From positions 1 through 64,000 of the forward strand of contig NZ_JARZAG010000037.1 in the NCBI RefSeq assembly GCF_029892155.1: a DNA stretch of 64,000 nucleotides, in the 5' to 3' direction. Made by a program: the position numbers and the translations under genes. This document shows, in pieces, positions 24,901-32,967 of the stretch; the stretch's first letter is position 1; the number at the start of each line of letters is the position of its first letter. Under the pieces are notes generated by a model that was given only the letters and a program-made list of their open reading frames with translations, made no database searches and was not told the DNA's origin. This stretch comes from Kitasatospora sp. GAS204B. Its GTDB lineage: Bacteria; Actinomycetota; Actinomycetes; Streptomycetales; Streptomycetaceae.

Positions 24901-25091
24901 TCGCCCTCGAAGCTGGTGAACGGCACCGTCGCCCCGACGCCGGCGGCCGCTGCGGTCGGCGCCGTTGCCCCAACGCCGGCGGCCGCCGCGGTCGGCGTTG
25001 TGGCGAACGCGGCAAGCGTGCAGCCGGTGAGCACCGCCGCGACGGCCGCACTCATCCAGCGGCGTGCGGCGAGGTGCGGTGTGCGTCTCAT
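21978..25091 (-). CDS. Secreted GH87-type alpha-1,3-glucanase (mutanase/mycodextranase family), multidomain
   Basis: 1037 residues from an ATG at 25091 with gggagg 7 nt upstream. A signal peptide (about 1-38) and a duplicated AAAAGVGAT linker come first. A CBM-like domain (about 57-220) is next, then a right-handed beta-helix with many N-N-T-V turns (about 235-640). A CBM6/35-like domain (about 660-790) follows, then an Ig-like ASH/choice-of-anchor domain, and a discoidin F5/8 domain at the C-terminus (SESSHTDVYPSSNVTDG). Candidate catalytic Asps are D396 in WADGIN and D425-D426 in STGDDG, the pattern of GH87 enzymes. It probably cuts alpha-1,3-glucan of fungal walls or oral-type biofilms. 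Divergent from a second GH87-like gene. Confidence 0.75.
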   Translation of the reverse strand: MRRTPHLAARRWMSAAVAAVLTGCTLAAFATTPTAAAAGVGATAPTAAAAGVGATVPFTSFEGEAGTLAGGASVVSLTSAPTTQYSSAAVEASGHAYVQLTGTGQSVQWTNTTGAPISAVNLRVSIPDSPTGGGSTATLDLYVDGTFRQALNLNSKQSWFYENSGNYNGSSQNPADGNPRQYFDESHTFLTGAPIAPGSTLTLQKDAANTAAFYYIDVIDVENPPPPLAQPANSISITSCGAVADNTPTNGSADSGAVDSTAAIQNCINQAQSQNKVLWIPAGTFYLKGTTGLRAQGITIAGAGPWYSTIYRDVPLPNNVALAALFELTSCTVQDFHLDSDATSRATVDGGGGAMDTSGTNWVANDIWSQHTESGFWASGTGGTVENSRLTAIWADGINLNNVSLNNSVGNNLTATNNFVRSTGDDGMAINSVNYNTDSSGDKTYYTPMSHITMTHNTVIAPWGGKGIGIYGGSNQDVEFNYIADTARYIGLGAGRFGVNGNDLLTATVNGNVIVRSGGNGYGQGQPALQIGNGGDGQNVGVVDHVTATNNTVVNALYDGVGFSTSTNTLLQNNTVTSPWRNGIVIAPPFYPAPTGSAAITGNTVTGLGSGMSPFLSNSSGFTATASGNSWQGGSPEGPYGGSAAAVPGLVQAENYDTGGQGVGYNATSVNGNANSYRADGVDLETTSDTGGGYDVGWTTSGQWFRYTVDVATAGTYTVSLRVAAPAAVTDALHLSDASGTNLSGNVDIPATGGWQTWTTVTTQVALPAGQQVLTLNQDNGGWNVNSLQFAAIGGGGTGTLTTRPSSLTFGSQAVATTSASQAVTVTNTGTAAASVSSVTASGDFSQTNTCGSSIAVNASCTVDVSFTPSASGTRSGSLTIIGNASNTPTTVTLSGTGTTSTNLAASRPTSESSHTDVYPSSNVTDGNQNSYWESANNLLPQWVQVDLGSAQSVSRVVLQLPATWGARDETLSLLGSTDGVTFNTVKASAAYTFTPSANNTVTITFPATSQQYWRATITANTGWPAGQISEFQIWNQ

Positions 25092-25607
25092 CGAGGGTCC
25101 TCCCTGGTCGGGCACACTCGGGCGGCACTCAGCGTGCTGGGAGGAACGTAACCTGACGGATACTCATGAGCAATAGGTCGATGCGGCTCTGCAAATACAC
25201 GACTCAAACGCAAAACTCTGCGATGGCGGGGTGCGGCGAGCTGTACGAGGCCGCCGAACTGGACGGCGCGGGCGTGCTGCGCAGGATCTGGCACGTCACC
25301 ATTCCGCGGCGGCACGACCGGGCCCTGGCTCGCCCCGTGGGAACTGCCCAACACCATCACCTGCAACGACCGCCCGCCCGTCGTACCCCCGGCCGCCCCC
25401 ACTCCCTGGCCGTAGCCCCACCCCGGGCCCGACGCGGGGCCAAGAGATTTCGTAGCAAGGAAGGGATCTTGCAGTCTTTGTTAGATGTCTTGCGACAGCT
25501 GGTCGGAAACCATACGCTCCGCACGGACTAGGGGTGTCTGCCCCGTCGGCCGGTCGCCCCTGGCCGCCTCACCGCTCAGCTCCCACCCCCCACCCGTGAG
25601 GGAGACC
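25092..25607. promoter_or_regulatory. Divergent promoter region of two glucanase genes
   Basis: A 516-bp region between oppositely directed glucanase genes. It contains the ABC-permease remnant and three CTTGC-type elements: gcaag at 25455-25459, cttgcag at 25468-25474 and cttgcga at 25489-25495, the last two 21 bp apart. As I recall, CTTGCAG repeats are operators of MalR/Reg1-type LacI regulators at amylase and maltose genes of Streptomyces. Confidence 0.5.
25222..25308 (+). pseudogene. Sugar ABC transporter permease fragment
   Basis: About 25 residues, ELYEAAELDGAGVLRRIWHV plus TIP, match the EAA cytoplasmic loop of MalF/UgpA-type permeases. The frame loses similarity on both sides. It is the only trace of what was probably a carbohydrate transporter beside the glucanases. 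Confidence 0.6.
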
Positions 25608-28600
25608 ATGTCGTCCACCACACGTTCGACAGCGAGAGGCCGCGCAGCCTCGATGGCTCTGCTCGCCCTGCTGCTGGCGCTGCTGCCGCTGCTCCAGCCG
25701 GACCGTGCCAGCGCGGCCGGCAGCAACCTGGCGCTGGGCAAGACCATGAGCGAGTCCAGCCACACCCAGAACTACGTCGCGTCCAACGCCAACGACGGTG
25801 ACGCGAACAGCTACTGGGAGTCCGCCAACAACGCCTTCCCGCAGTGGCTGCAGGTCGACCTCGGCGCCTCGGTCGCGGTGAACCAGGTGGTGCTCAAGCT
25901 GCCGCCGTCCACCGCGTGGAACGCCCGCACCCAGACTCTGGCCGTTCAGGGCAGCACCGACGGCAGCGCGTTCACCGACCTGGTGGCCTCGGCCGGCTAC
26001 ACCTTCGATCCGGCCACCGGGAACACCGTCACCATCAACTTCGGCCAGGCCACCACCCGTTACGTCCGGCTGAACGTCACCGCCAACACCGGCTGGCCGG
26101 CCGCCCAGGTCTCCGAGTTCGAGGTCTACGGCCCGACCGGTGGCGCCCAGCCGCCGGCGGCGCCCACCAACCTCGCCTACACCCAGAGCTCCAGCGGCGC
26201 GGTCACCCTGACGTGGACCGCCTCCACCAGCACGGGCGTGGCCGGCTACGACATCTACGCCAACAACGCGCTGCTCACCTCGGTGCCGGCAAGTGCGACC
26301 AGTTACACCGACAACCCGGCCACCACCGCCACCGTGACCTACTTCGTCCGGGCCAAGGACGCGGCGGGCAACCAGTCGGCCAACAGCAACAGCGTCACCC
26401 GCACCGGCTCGCAGGCCACCGCGCCGACCGCGCCGAGCAACCTCGCCTACACCCAGCCGGCCTCCGGCCAGGTCGCGCTGACCTGGTCGGCCTCCTCCGA
26501 CGCGGTCGGGGTGACCGGCTACAACGTCTACCGCAACAACACCAAGACCGCCTCGGTCAGCGGCAGCACGCTGAGCTACACCGACTCGGTCGCGGACAAC
26601 CTGACGGTCTCCTACTACGTGACCGCGACCAACGCGGCGGGCCTGGAGTCCACGCAGTCCAACACTGTCACCCGCACCGGCTCGGGCGGCTCCGCGACCA
26701 ACCTGGCGCTGCACAAGCCGATCGACGGCACCGCCTACACCTACGTCTACGCGCCGGTCAACGCGAACGACGGGGACACCACCACCTACTTCGAAGGCTC
26801 CTCCTACCCCTCGCAGTTGACCGTCCACCTGGGCGCCAACGCCGACCTCAGCTCGATCAAGGTCAAGCTGAACCCGGCTTCGGTCTGGTCGGCGCGGACC
26901 CAGACCATCGCGGTGCTCGGCCGTGAGCAGAGTTCCTCGTCCTTCACCACCCTGGTCGCGGCCCAGTCCTACTCCTTCGACCCGAGCGCCAACCAGAACA
27001 CCGTCACCATCCCGGTGGCCGGCCGGGTGGCCGACGTCGAACTCTCCATCACCAGCAACAGCGGTGCGCCCGGCGGCCAGGCCGCCGAGTTCGAGGTCTA
27101 CGGCACTCCGGCGCCCAACCCCGACCTGACCGTCACCTCCAGTTCCTGGAGCCCGGCCTCCCCGGTGGAGACCGACTCGATCACCACCTCGGCCGTGGTG
27201 AAGAACGGCGGTACCGCGGCCTCGGTCGCCACCGACGTCAACTTCTACCTGGGCACCACCAAGGTCGGCTCCACCACCGTCGGCGCGCTGGCCCCCGGGG
27301 CCACCCAGACGGTCTCCGCCACGATCGGCACCCAGACCGCCGGCAGCTACCAACTCACCACCAAGGTCGACGAGTCGAAGAAGAACATCAACCTGACCGC
27401 CGACCAGAGCTACACCAACCCGACCAGCCTGCAGGTCGCCCCGGTGCAGTCCGCCGACCTGGTCGGCACCCTCAACTGGACCCCGAGCACCCCGGCGGCC
27501 GGCAACTCCGTCAACTTCACCGTCACGGTGAAGAACCAGGGCACCATCGCCACCACCGCGGCCAGCCACGGCATCACGCTGACGCTGCTCGACTCCTCCG
27601 GTGCGACGGTCAGCACGCTCACCGGCTCGGTCAGCGGGGCGATCGCGGCCGGCGCCACCGCGGCCCCGGTCGGCCTCGGCTCCTGGACGGCGGTCAACGG
27701 CAAGTTCACCGCGCACCTGGTGCTCGCCGCCGACCCCAACGAGCTGCCGGTCAAGCAGCCGCACCTGACCAGCGACACCGCGGTGTTCGTCGGCCAGGGC
27801 GCCAACATGCCCTACGACTCCTACAAGTCCACCGACGGCACGCTCGGCGGCTCGGCCGGCGTCGTGGGCCCCAACCGCACGATCGGCGACATCGCCGGCG
27901 AGGCCACCCAGCGCATGGCCGTGACCCTGAACAACTCGGGTGACTCGGTCAGTTGGACCTCGCGGGAGGCCAGCAACACCTTCGTGCTGCGCTACTCGAT
28001 CCCGGACGCGGCGGGCGGTGGTGGCATCAACGCCACCCTGGACCTGTACGCCAACGGGCAGTTGGTGCAGCCGCTCAACCTGAGCTCGCACTACGCCTGG
28101 CTGTACGGCGCGGAGACCAGCCCCGGCAAGAGCCCCAGCGCCGGCGGGCCCCGGCACATCTACGACGAGTCCAGCTTCCTGCTGAACCAGTCGTACCCGC
28201 AGGGCACCGTCTTCACCCTGAAGAAGGACGCCGCCAACACCTCGCAGTACGCGATCGACTTCATGAACCTGGAGCAGGCCACCCAGGTGGCCAACCCGGA
28301 CCCGGCCCACCTGGTCGTCCCGGGCGGCTTCACCCAGCAGGACGTGCAGGCCGCGCTGGACAAGGTGCGGATGGACACCACCGGCACCTGGACCGGGGTC
28401 TACCTCCCGGCCGGCCAGTACCCGGTCTCCGGCCGCCTGCTGGTCTACGGCAAGGCGGTCAAGGTGGTCGGCGCCGGCGTCTGGTACGCCCAGTTCGTCG
28501 CGCCGCAGAACCAGACCGACACCGACACCGGCTGGGACCTGCAGAGCGGCGCCTCCGGCTCGACCTTCACCGGCTTCGCCTGGTTCGGCAACTACAACAC

Positions 28601-29486
28601 CCGCCAGGACGGACCCGGCCACACCTGGGACCTGCGCAACCAGTCCAACATCACCATCGACAACGTGTGGATCGAGCACAACGTGGTCGGTGTCTGGGGT
28701 TCGTCGAACGTGCAGAACTCCACGTTCACGAACATGCGCATCCGCGACACCATGGCCGACGGGATCAACCTCACCAACGGCAGCCAGGGCAACCTGATCT
28801 CCAACGACGAGGCCCGCAGCACCGGTGACGACAGCTTCGCGCTGTTCGCCGCACAGGACCAGAACGCGGGCGCCAAGGAGGAGAACAACACCATCCAGAA
28901 CGTCACCGCGATGACCCCGTGGCGGGCGGCCGGCGTGGCGGTCTACGGCGGCGGCGGCAACACCGTGCAGAACTTCACCGTCTCCGACACGCTCTGCTAC
29001 TCGGGTCTGACCATCTCCTCGCTGAACTTCGGCTACGCCTTCGAGGGCTTCGAGTCCACCCCGCAGACCGTCATCCGCAACTTCACCCTGGCCCGGGACG
29101 GCGGCCACTTCTGGGGCAGCCAGGTGTTCGGCGCGATCTGGGCCTTCTCGGCCACCCAGCCGTTCCAGGGCATCAGGGTCAGCGACGCGACCATCACCGA
29201 CCCCACCTACAGCGGCATCATGTTCCAGACCGACTACTCCGGCGGCACCGCCCTCAACCCGGTGACGGACACCGTCTTCACCAACACCACCATCACCGGA
29301 GCGCACGCGTACAACGACGCCTACGGCACCGGGAAGTCCGGCTTCGGCATCTGGGCCAACCCGCTGCCCGAGCCGGGCCAGGGCCCGGCGGTCGGTTCGG
29401 TCACCTTCAACCACCTGGTGGAGAACAACGACGACGTGAACATCCAGAACACCACGTCCACGTTCGCCATCACCGTCAACCCGTAG
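25608..29486 (+). CDS. Secreted GH87-type alpha-1,3-glucanase, multidomain
   Basis: 1292 residues from the ATG at 25608 (gggag upstream). This start yields a clean signal peptide ending DRASAAG; the frame extends to 25485 but without one. Domain order: discoidin F5/8 (about 38-180), two FN3 (about 185-365), a second F5/8-like domain (about 370-515), two CARDB domains (about 520-740), a CBM-like domain (about 750-900), then a GH87 beta-helix to the end. Putative catalytic Asps are D1051 (MADGIN) and D1074-D1075 (STGDDS). Their spacing of 23/24 matches what I recall for the characterised enzyme Agl-FH1. The catalytic domain is C-terminal here but N-terminal in the divergent partner. Probable substrate: alpha-1,3-glucan. 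Confidence 0.78.
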   Translation: MSSTTRSTARGRAASMALLALLLALLPLLQPDRASAAGSNLALGKTMSESSHTQNYVASNANDGDANSYWESANNAFPQWLQVDLGASVAVNQVVLKLPPSTAWNARTQTLAVQGSTDGSAFTDLVASAGYTFDPATGNTVTINFGQATTRYVRLNVTANTGWPAAQVSEFEVYGPTGGAQPPAAPTNLAYTQSSSGAVTLTWTASTSTGVAGYDIYANNALLTSVPASATSYTDNPATTATVTYFVRAKDAAGNQSANSNSVTRTGSQATAPTAPSNLAYTQPASGQVALTWSASSDAVGVTGYNVYRNNTKTASVSGSTLSYTDSVADNLTVSYYVTATNAAGLESTQSNTVTRTGSGGSATNLALHKPIDGTAYTYVYAPVNANDGDTTTYFEGSSYPSQLTVHLGANADLSSIKVKLNPASVWSARTQTIAVLGREQSSSSFTTLVAAQSYSFDPSANQNTVTIPVAGRVADVELSITSNSGAPGGQAAEFEVYGTPAPNPDLTVTSSSWSPASPVETDSITTSAVVKNGGTAASVATDVNFYLGTTKVGSTTVGALAPGATQTVSATIGTQTAGSYQLTTKVDESKKNINLTADQSYTNPTSLQVAPVQSADLVGTLNWTPSTPAAGNSVNFTVTVKNQGTIATTAASHGITLTLLDSSGATVSTLTGSVSGAIAAGATAAPVGLGSWTAVNGKFTAHLVLAADPNELPVKQPHLTSDTAVFVGQGANMPYDSYKSTDGTLGGSAGVVGPNRTIGDIAGEATQRMAVTLNNSGDSVSWTSREASNTFVLRYSIPDAAGGGGINATLDLYANGQLVQPLNLSSHYAWLYGAETSPGKSPSAGGPRHIYDESSFLLNQSYPQGTVFTLKKDAANTSQYAIDFMNLEQATQVANPDPAHLVVPGGFTQQDVQAALDKVRMDTTGTWTGVYLPAGQYPVSGRLLVYGKAVKVVGAGVWYAQFVAPQNQTDTDTGWDLQSGASGSTFTGFAWFGNYNTRQDGPGHTWDLRNQSNITIDNVWIEHNVVGVWGSSNVQNSTFTNMRIRDTMADGINLTNGSQGNLISNDEARSTGDDSFALFAAQDQNAGAKEENNTIQNVTAMTPWRAAGVAVYGGGGNTVQNFTVSDTLCYSGLTISSLNFGYAFEGFESTPQTVIRNFTLARDGGHFWGSQVFGAIWAFSATQPFQGIRVSDATITDPTYSGIMFQTDYSGGTALNPVTDTVFTNTTITGAHAYNDAYGTGKSGFGIWANPLPEPGQGPAVGSVTFNHLVENNDDVNIQNTTSTFAITVNP

Positions 29487-29644
29487 CCTGACAGTACGTC
29501 ACATCGCCGGCGCGGACCCCGACACGCACCCTGGGGCCCGCGCCGGCTCGTCGGGGCGCTGGCTCGGTGTTTAATCCCGGCGATCATGGCGGAACGCCGC
29601 GTATGGTCGTGAACCTCCCGATGGCGAAAGGAGGTTCACCGTCC

Positions 29645-29854
29645 ATGGGGCTGTTCAAGGACACGCCGCCCAGCGAGCATCCGGACTTCACGCAACTGCG
29701 GTTCATGGCGGCCGGGTCACCGTCGTGGTGGAAGCAGAACCGGCACAGGGTCCTCGCGATCGCAGGTCTCCTCGGCGGGCTCTGGCTCGCCGGACACCAT
29801 GACGCCACCCCCAAGACATGCGCTCCAGCCAGCATCTCCAGCAGCGCTCACTGA
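29645..29854 (+). CDS. Small hypothetical protein with one membrane segment
   Basis: 69 residues. The ATG at 29645 follows ggagg by 9 nt, better than the upstream in-frame start at 29567. A hydrophobic stretch (VLAIAGLLGGLWLAG, about 36-50) is preceded by basic residues. No family recognised. Confidence 0.5.
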   Translation: MGLFKDTPPSEHPDFTQLRFMAAGSPSWWKQNRHRVLAIAGLLGGLWLAGHHDATPKTCAPASISSSAH

Positions 29855-30252
29855 TCCCGAAGGAGGCCCGGTCCCGCGGAGCACCGCGTGACCGGGCTGG
29901 GGTAGAGCCTCAAGTCCGCGCGGCACAGCGGCGGCTGATCGGCGTCTTCACGGAACCACGGGCAGAACCGAAGTCGCGGATTCTCATCACGTTGCCGGCC
30001 AGGCGCCACGGAAGGCAGGAGTCGAGCGCCCACTGCCGCGCACCGCGCCGCGGCGCCGCCGACCTGGCTTCGCAGGACTGCCATGCGTCTGTAACGTCCA
30101 GCCATTGACCGAGTGGCGTCGCCTTGCCACGATCTGCGCATGACCTCCGCGACCTGTCCTCGCCGCCGGTAGCCCCACAGTGGGCCGCCGTCACCGACGC
30201 CACTGAACCGTCCCCGGCTCCGCCCCGGGGTTCCCTGGAGCGAGGACCTCCG
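29855..30252. other. Intergenic region
   Basis: About 400 bp upstream of the ROK regulator. No gene seen; should contain its promoter. Confidence 0.4.
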
Positions 30253-31470
30253 ATGCCTCTCGCGCTCGTCGCCGAGCCCACGCCGCCCCCTGCCGCCGAC
30301 AAGCCCGACGGAGCGACCGCCGTGCTCAAAGTGGCCTTGGACCACGGGCCGGTGGCCCGCGCCGAGATCAGCCGGGCGACCGGGCTCAGTCCGGCCGCGG
30401 TCTCCCGGCACACCACCGACCTGCTCGCGCTGGGCCTGGTCCGCGAGCCGCCGCTGCCGAAGGCCGCGCCCCGGCCCGGCCGCCCGCGGATCCCGCTGGA
30501 CATCGACACCGGACAGCATCTCGCCGCCGGGGTCCACATCGCGGTTCGCCACCTGACCTTCTCCCTCACCGACCTGCGCGGGCGGGTGGTCGCACAGGAG
30601 CAGGTCGCTCGCAGCACCTCGTGCGGCCCGTCCTCCGACGGGCTCCAGGACCTGCGGGCCATCGCCGGTCGGCTGCCCGACTTCCTGCGCCGGCACGTCG
30701 GCGGGCGCTCGGTGCTCGGCCTGGGCGCGGTCACCGGCGGCTGGGTCGACCCGGACCTGGGGACCGTGGTGGAGAACACCGCCCTCGGGTGGCGGGACGT
30801 CCCGCTGCGCCGGGCGTTGCAGCAGGCCACCCGGCTGCCGGTGCACGTGGAGAGCCACGCCCGAGCCCTGGCTCGCGCCGAGGTGCTGTTCGGGGCCGCG
30901 CGCAGCGACGACCTGGTCCACCTCTTCGTGGGCAACGTCGTCGACGCGGCCATCGTGGCGGGCGCCACGCTGCTGCGCGGTCGTCGCAACGGGGCCGGCG
31001 GCATCGCCCACCTGCCGGTGCCGGGGTCCGAGTTGCGCTGCCCGTGCGGTGCGGTGGGGTGCCTCCAGGCCACGGTCTCCGATCGCGCGTTCGCGGTGCG
31101 GGCTGTCTCCGAAGGCGTCATCGCGCGCCCGGACCTCAGGCTGCTGCTCGACGCGGCCCGGGCCGGCGACACGCGAGCGCTGGAACTCTGCCGGACCCGG
31201 CTGCGTCTGGTCGCCACCGCCGTGACCCTGCTGCTGGACATGATGGGCCCGCAGGTTCTGGTGGTCACGGAGGCTGTCACCGTGCACCTTCCGGAGCTCT
31301 TCCCCGTCCTGCGCGAGGAGGTCGCCGCCCGCGGCCCACGGGCGGGCGGGGAGTTGGTCCGCCCCAGCTCGTTCGGCAAGGACGTGTTGGCGGTCGCGGC
31401 CGGCGCGCCGGTGCTGGCCGCCGTCTACCAGGACCCGCTCGGGCTGCGCACCGCGGGGAGCTCGCGGTGA
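30253..31470 (+). CDS. ROK-family transcriptional regulator
   Basis: 405 residues. The N-terminal winged helix-turn-helix (about 25-75: GPVARAEISRATGLSPAAVS) precedes the ROK sugar-kinase fold. The zinc motif CPCGAVGCLQ is present (CxCGxxGC). The kinase-type DxGxT phosphate motif is poorly conserved, as in ROK repressors of the NagC/XylR group. Such proteins sense sugars. Here it lies downstream of two glucanase genes and a transporter remnant, so control of alpha-glucan use is a plausible but unproven role. Start chosen at the ATG following gaggacc. Confidence 0.8.
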   Translation: MPLALVAEPTPPPAADKPDGATAVLKVALDHGPVARAEISRATGLSPAAVSRHTTDLLALGLVREPPLPKAAPRPGRPRIPLDIDTGQHLAAGVHIAVRHLTFSLTDLRGRVVAQEQVARSTSCGPSSDGLQDLRAIAGRLPDFLRRHVGGRSVLGLGAVTGGWVDPDLGTVVENTALGWRDVPLRRALQQATRLPVHVESHARALARAEVLFGAARSDDLVHLFVGNVVDAAIVAGATLLRGRRNGAGGIAHLPVPGSELRCPCGAVGCLQATVSDRAFAVRAVSEGVIARPDLRLLLDAARAGDTRALELCRTRLRLVATAVTLLLDMMGPQVLVVTEAVTVHLPELFPVLREEVAARGPRAGGELVRPSSFGKDVLAVAAGAPVLAAVYQDPLGLRTAGSSR

Positions 31471-31535
31471 GGGACATTACTTCCGGACCGTCACAAATCG
31501 TTGCCCAGCGGAAGCCGCCCCGACAGACTGTTCGC

Positions 31536-31631
31536 ATGGACGCACAGCGCAAGGCGACGATCCGGGAAGCCGCCGACCGGCACCCCGTGAACGCCTTCCG
31601 CGTGCACCACTTCGCCGGGCTGGGCTGTTAG
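31536..31631 (+). CDS. Candidate leader peptide upstream of the sulfur operon
   Basis: A 31-codon frame begins MDAQRKATIREAADRHP and ends HHFAGLGC. It sits ~240 bp before the ABC binding-protein gene. Streptomycete sulfur and cysteine operons often carry short leader frames with Cys near the end, so an attenuation role is possible. Only one Cys codon is present and there is no strong ribosome-binding site, so this is tentative. Confidence 0.4.
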   Translation: MDAQRKATIREAADRHPVNAFRVHHFAGLGC

Positions 31632-31873
31632 GCGACCTCCCGGGCGCGGCTTCCCGTGACCACACCGGGGCGCTGAAGCCAGTTCGCCTTCACCTGGTTT
31701 CACTGGCCTCCACCCTGCTCCACCCGCCTCCACCCGCCGCGACCGGCGCGAGCGCTTCGGCGCTGCCGACCCGCCGCGGGTCGCCCCCCTGCCCTGGTGC
31801 GCCTGCCGGCCCGCTGCCCCGCGCCGTGTCCGCAGCGATCGCCATGCCCGTCGCACCCCTCCCGAGGAGCCGC

Positions 31874-32902
31874 ATGAGACCCCGAGCAATCCGCAGCGTC
31901 GTCCGCCCGCCGGCCCTGGCCGCCCTGCTGTCGTTGGTGGCCGCCTGCGCCACCGGCGCAGGCGCCGATACGTCCTCGGGCGCCGCCGGATCAGGGCAGA
32001 TCACCTTGCACGTCGGCGATCAGGGCAAGTACCTGCAGACCCTGCTGGAGACCTCCGGTCAACTTCAGGGCCTGGGCTACCACGTGGTCTTCGACCAGTT
32101 CAACAGCGGTCCGTTGGTCAACCAGGCCTTCGTCGCCGGAGCGGTCGACTTCGGCGTGATGGGCGACACCCCGGCCATCTACGCGGCGGCCGCGGGCGTC
32201 CCGGTGGATGTGGTCGCCGCCAGCCACACCGTGGGACCCGGCTATACCCTGGTCGCCCGACCCGGCTCCGGAGTCCGCAGCCTCGCCGACCTCAAGGGAC
32301 ACAAGGTCGCCTACTCCAAGGGCACCGCCAACCAGGGCTTCCTGATCCAGGCACTGGCCACGGTGGACCTCGAACAGCAGGACGTCACTCCGGTGGACGT
32401 GCCGCTGCAGAACATCGGCGAGGTGCTGGAGTCCGGCACCGTGGACGCCGCCACGGCCTCGCCCCAGGACCTGATCACCTACACCCGGGCGCACTCCGGC
32501 GCGGTCTCGCTGATCAACGGTCAGAACGTCTCCTCCGGCTACACCTTCTGGTTGGCGACCCGCAAGGCACTGGGCGACCCGGCGCGCCGCACGGCGCTGC
32601 TGGACTTCGTCGGACGGATCGTCAAGGCCAACAGCTGGAACGTCGCCCACCCGGACGCGTGGATCGACGCCTACTACGTCAAGGTCAACAAGCAGACGCC
32701 CGACGTCGGCAAGCTCATCTGGCAGGCCTCCGGGGAGACGAGGTTCGCCCCGGTGGACGGACAGGTCGTCAGTGCCCAGCAGCGCCAGGCGAGCCTCTTC
32801 CTGGCCAACGGCCAGCTCCCCAAGAACGTGGACGTCTCCGGCGAGTTCCCCGCCGACGTGCAGGGTGCCTTCAACGCCGTGGTCGCCGCCGAGCAGAACT
32901 GA
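31874..32902 (+). CDS. ABC transporter substrate-binding lipoprotein, SsuA/TauA-like (sulfonate type)
   Basis: 342 residues from the ATG at 31874, preceded by gaggag. A signal peptide ends in the lipobox VAAC. The NMT1/SsuA-type periplasmic fold is shown by GDQGKYLQ, FVAGAVDFGVMGDTPAIYAA, SLADLKGHKVAYSKGTANQ and the C-terminal helices. It binds aliphatic sulfonates, taurine or related organosulfur compounds and delivers them to the permease encoded downstream. First structural gene of a seven-gene operon ending with a flavin monooxygenase. Confidence 0.85.
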   Translation: MRPRAIRSVVRPPALAALLSLVAACATGAGADTSSGAAGSGQITLHVGDQGKYLQTLLETSGQLQGLGYHVVFDQFNSGPLVNQAFVAGAVDFGVMGDTPAIYAAAAGVPVDVVAASHTVGPGYTLVARPGSGVRSLADLKGHKVAYSKGTANQGFLIQALATVDLEQQDVTPVDVPLQNIGEVLESGTVDAATASPQDLITYTRAHSGAVSLINGQNVSSGYTFWLATRKALGDPARRTALLDFVGRIVKANSWNVAHPDAWIDAYYVKVNKQTPDVGKLIWQASGETRFAPVDGQVVSAQQRQASLFLANGQLPKNVDVSGEFPADVQGAFNAVVAAEQN

Positions 32903-32967
32903 CCCTCCGTCAATCCCTCTGCGGCATCAGCACATTCGTATCGTCAGCCATAGTGAAGGGAATCATC

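Noticed and set aside
25569..29414. A 1281-codon open frame antisense to the plus-strand glucanase
   Set aside because: Its product is Val/Gly/Arg-rich low-complexity sequence without domains; it is the GC-rich shadow of a clear multidomain gene.
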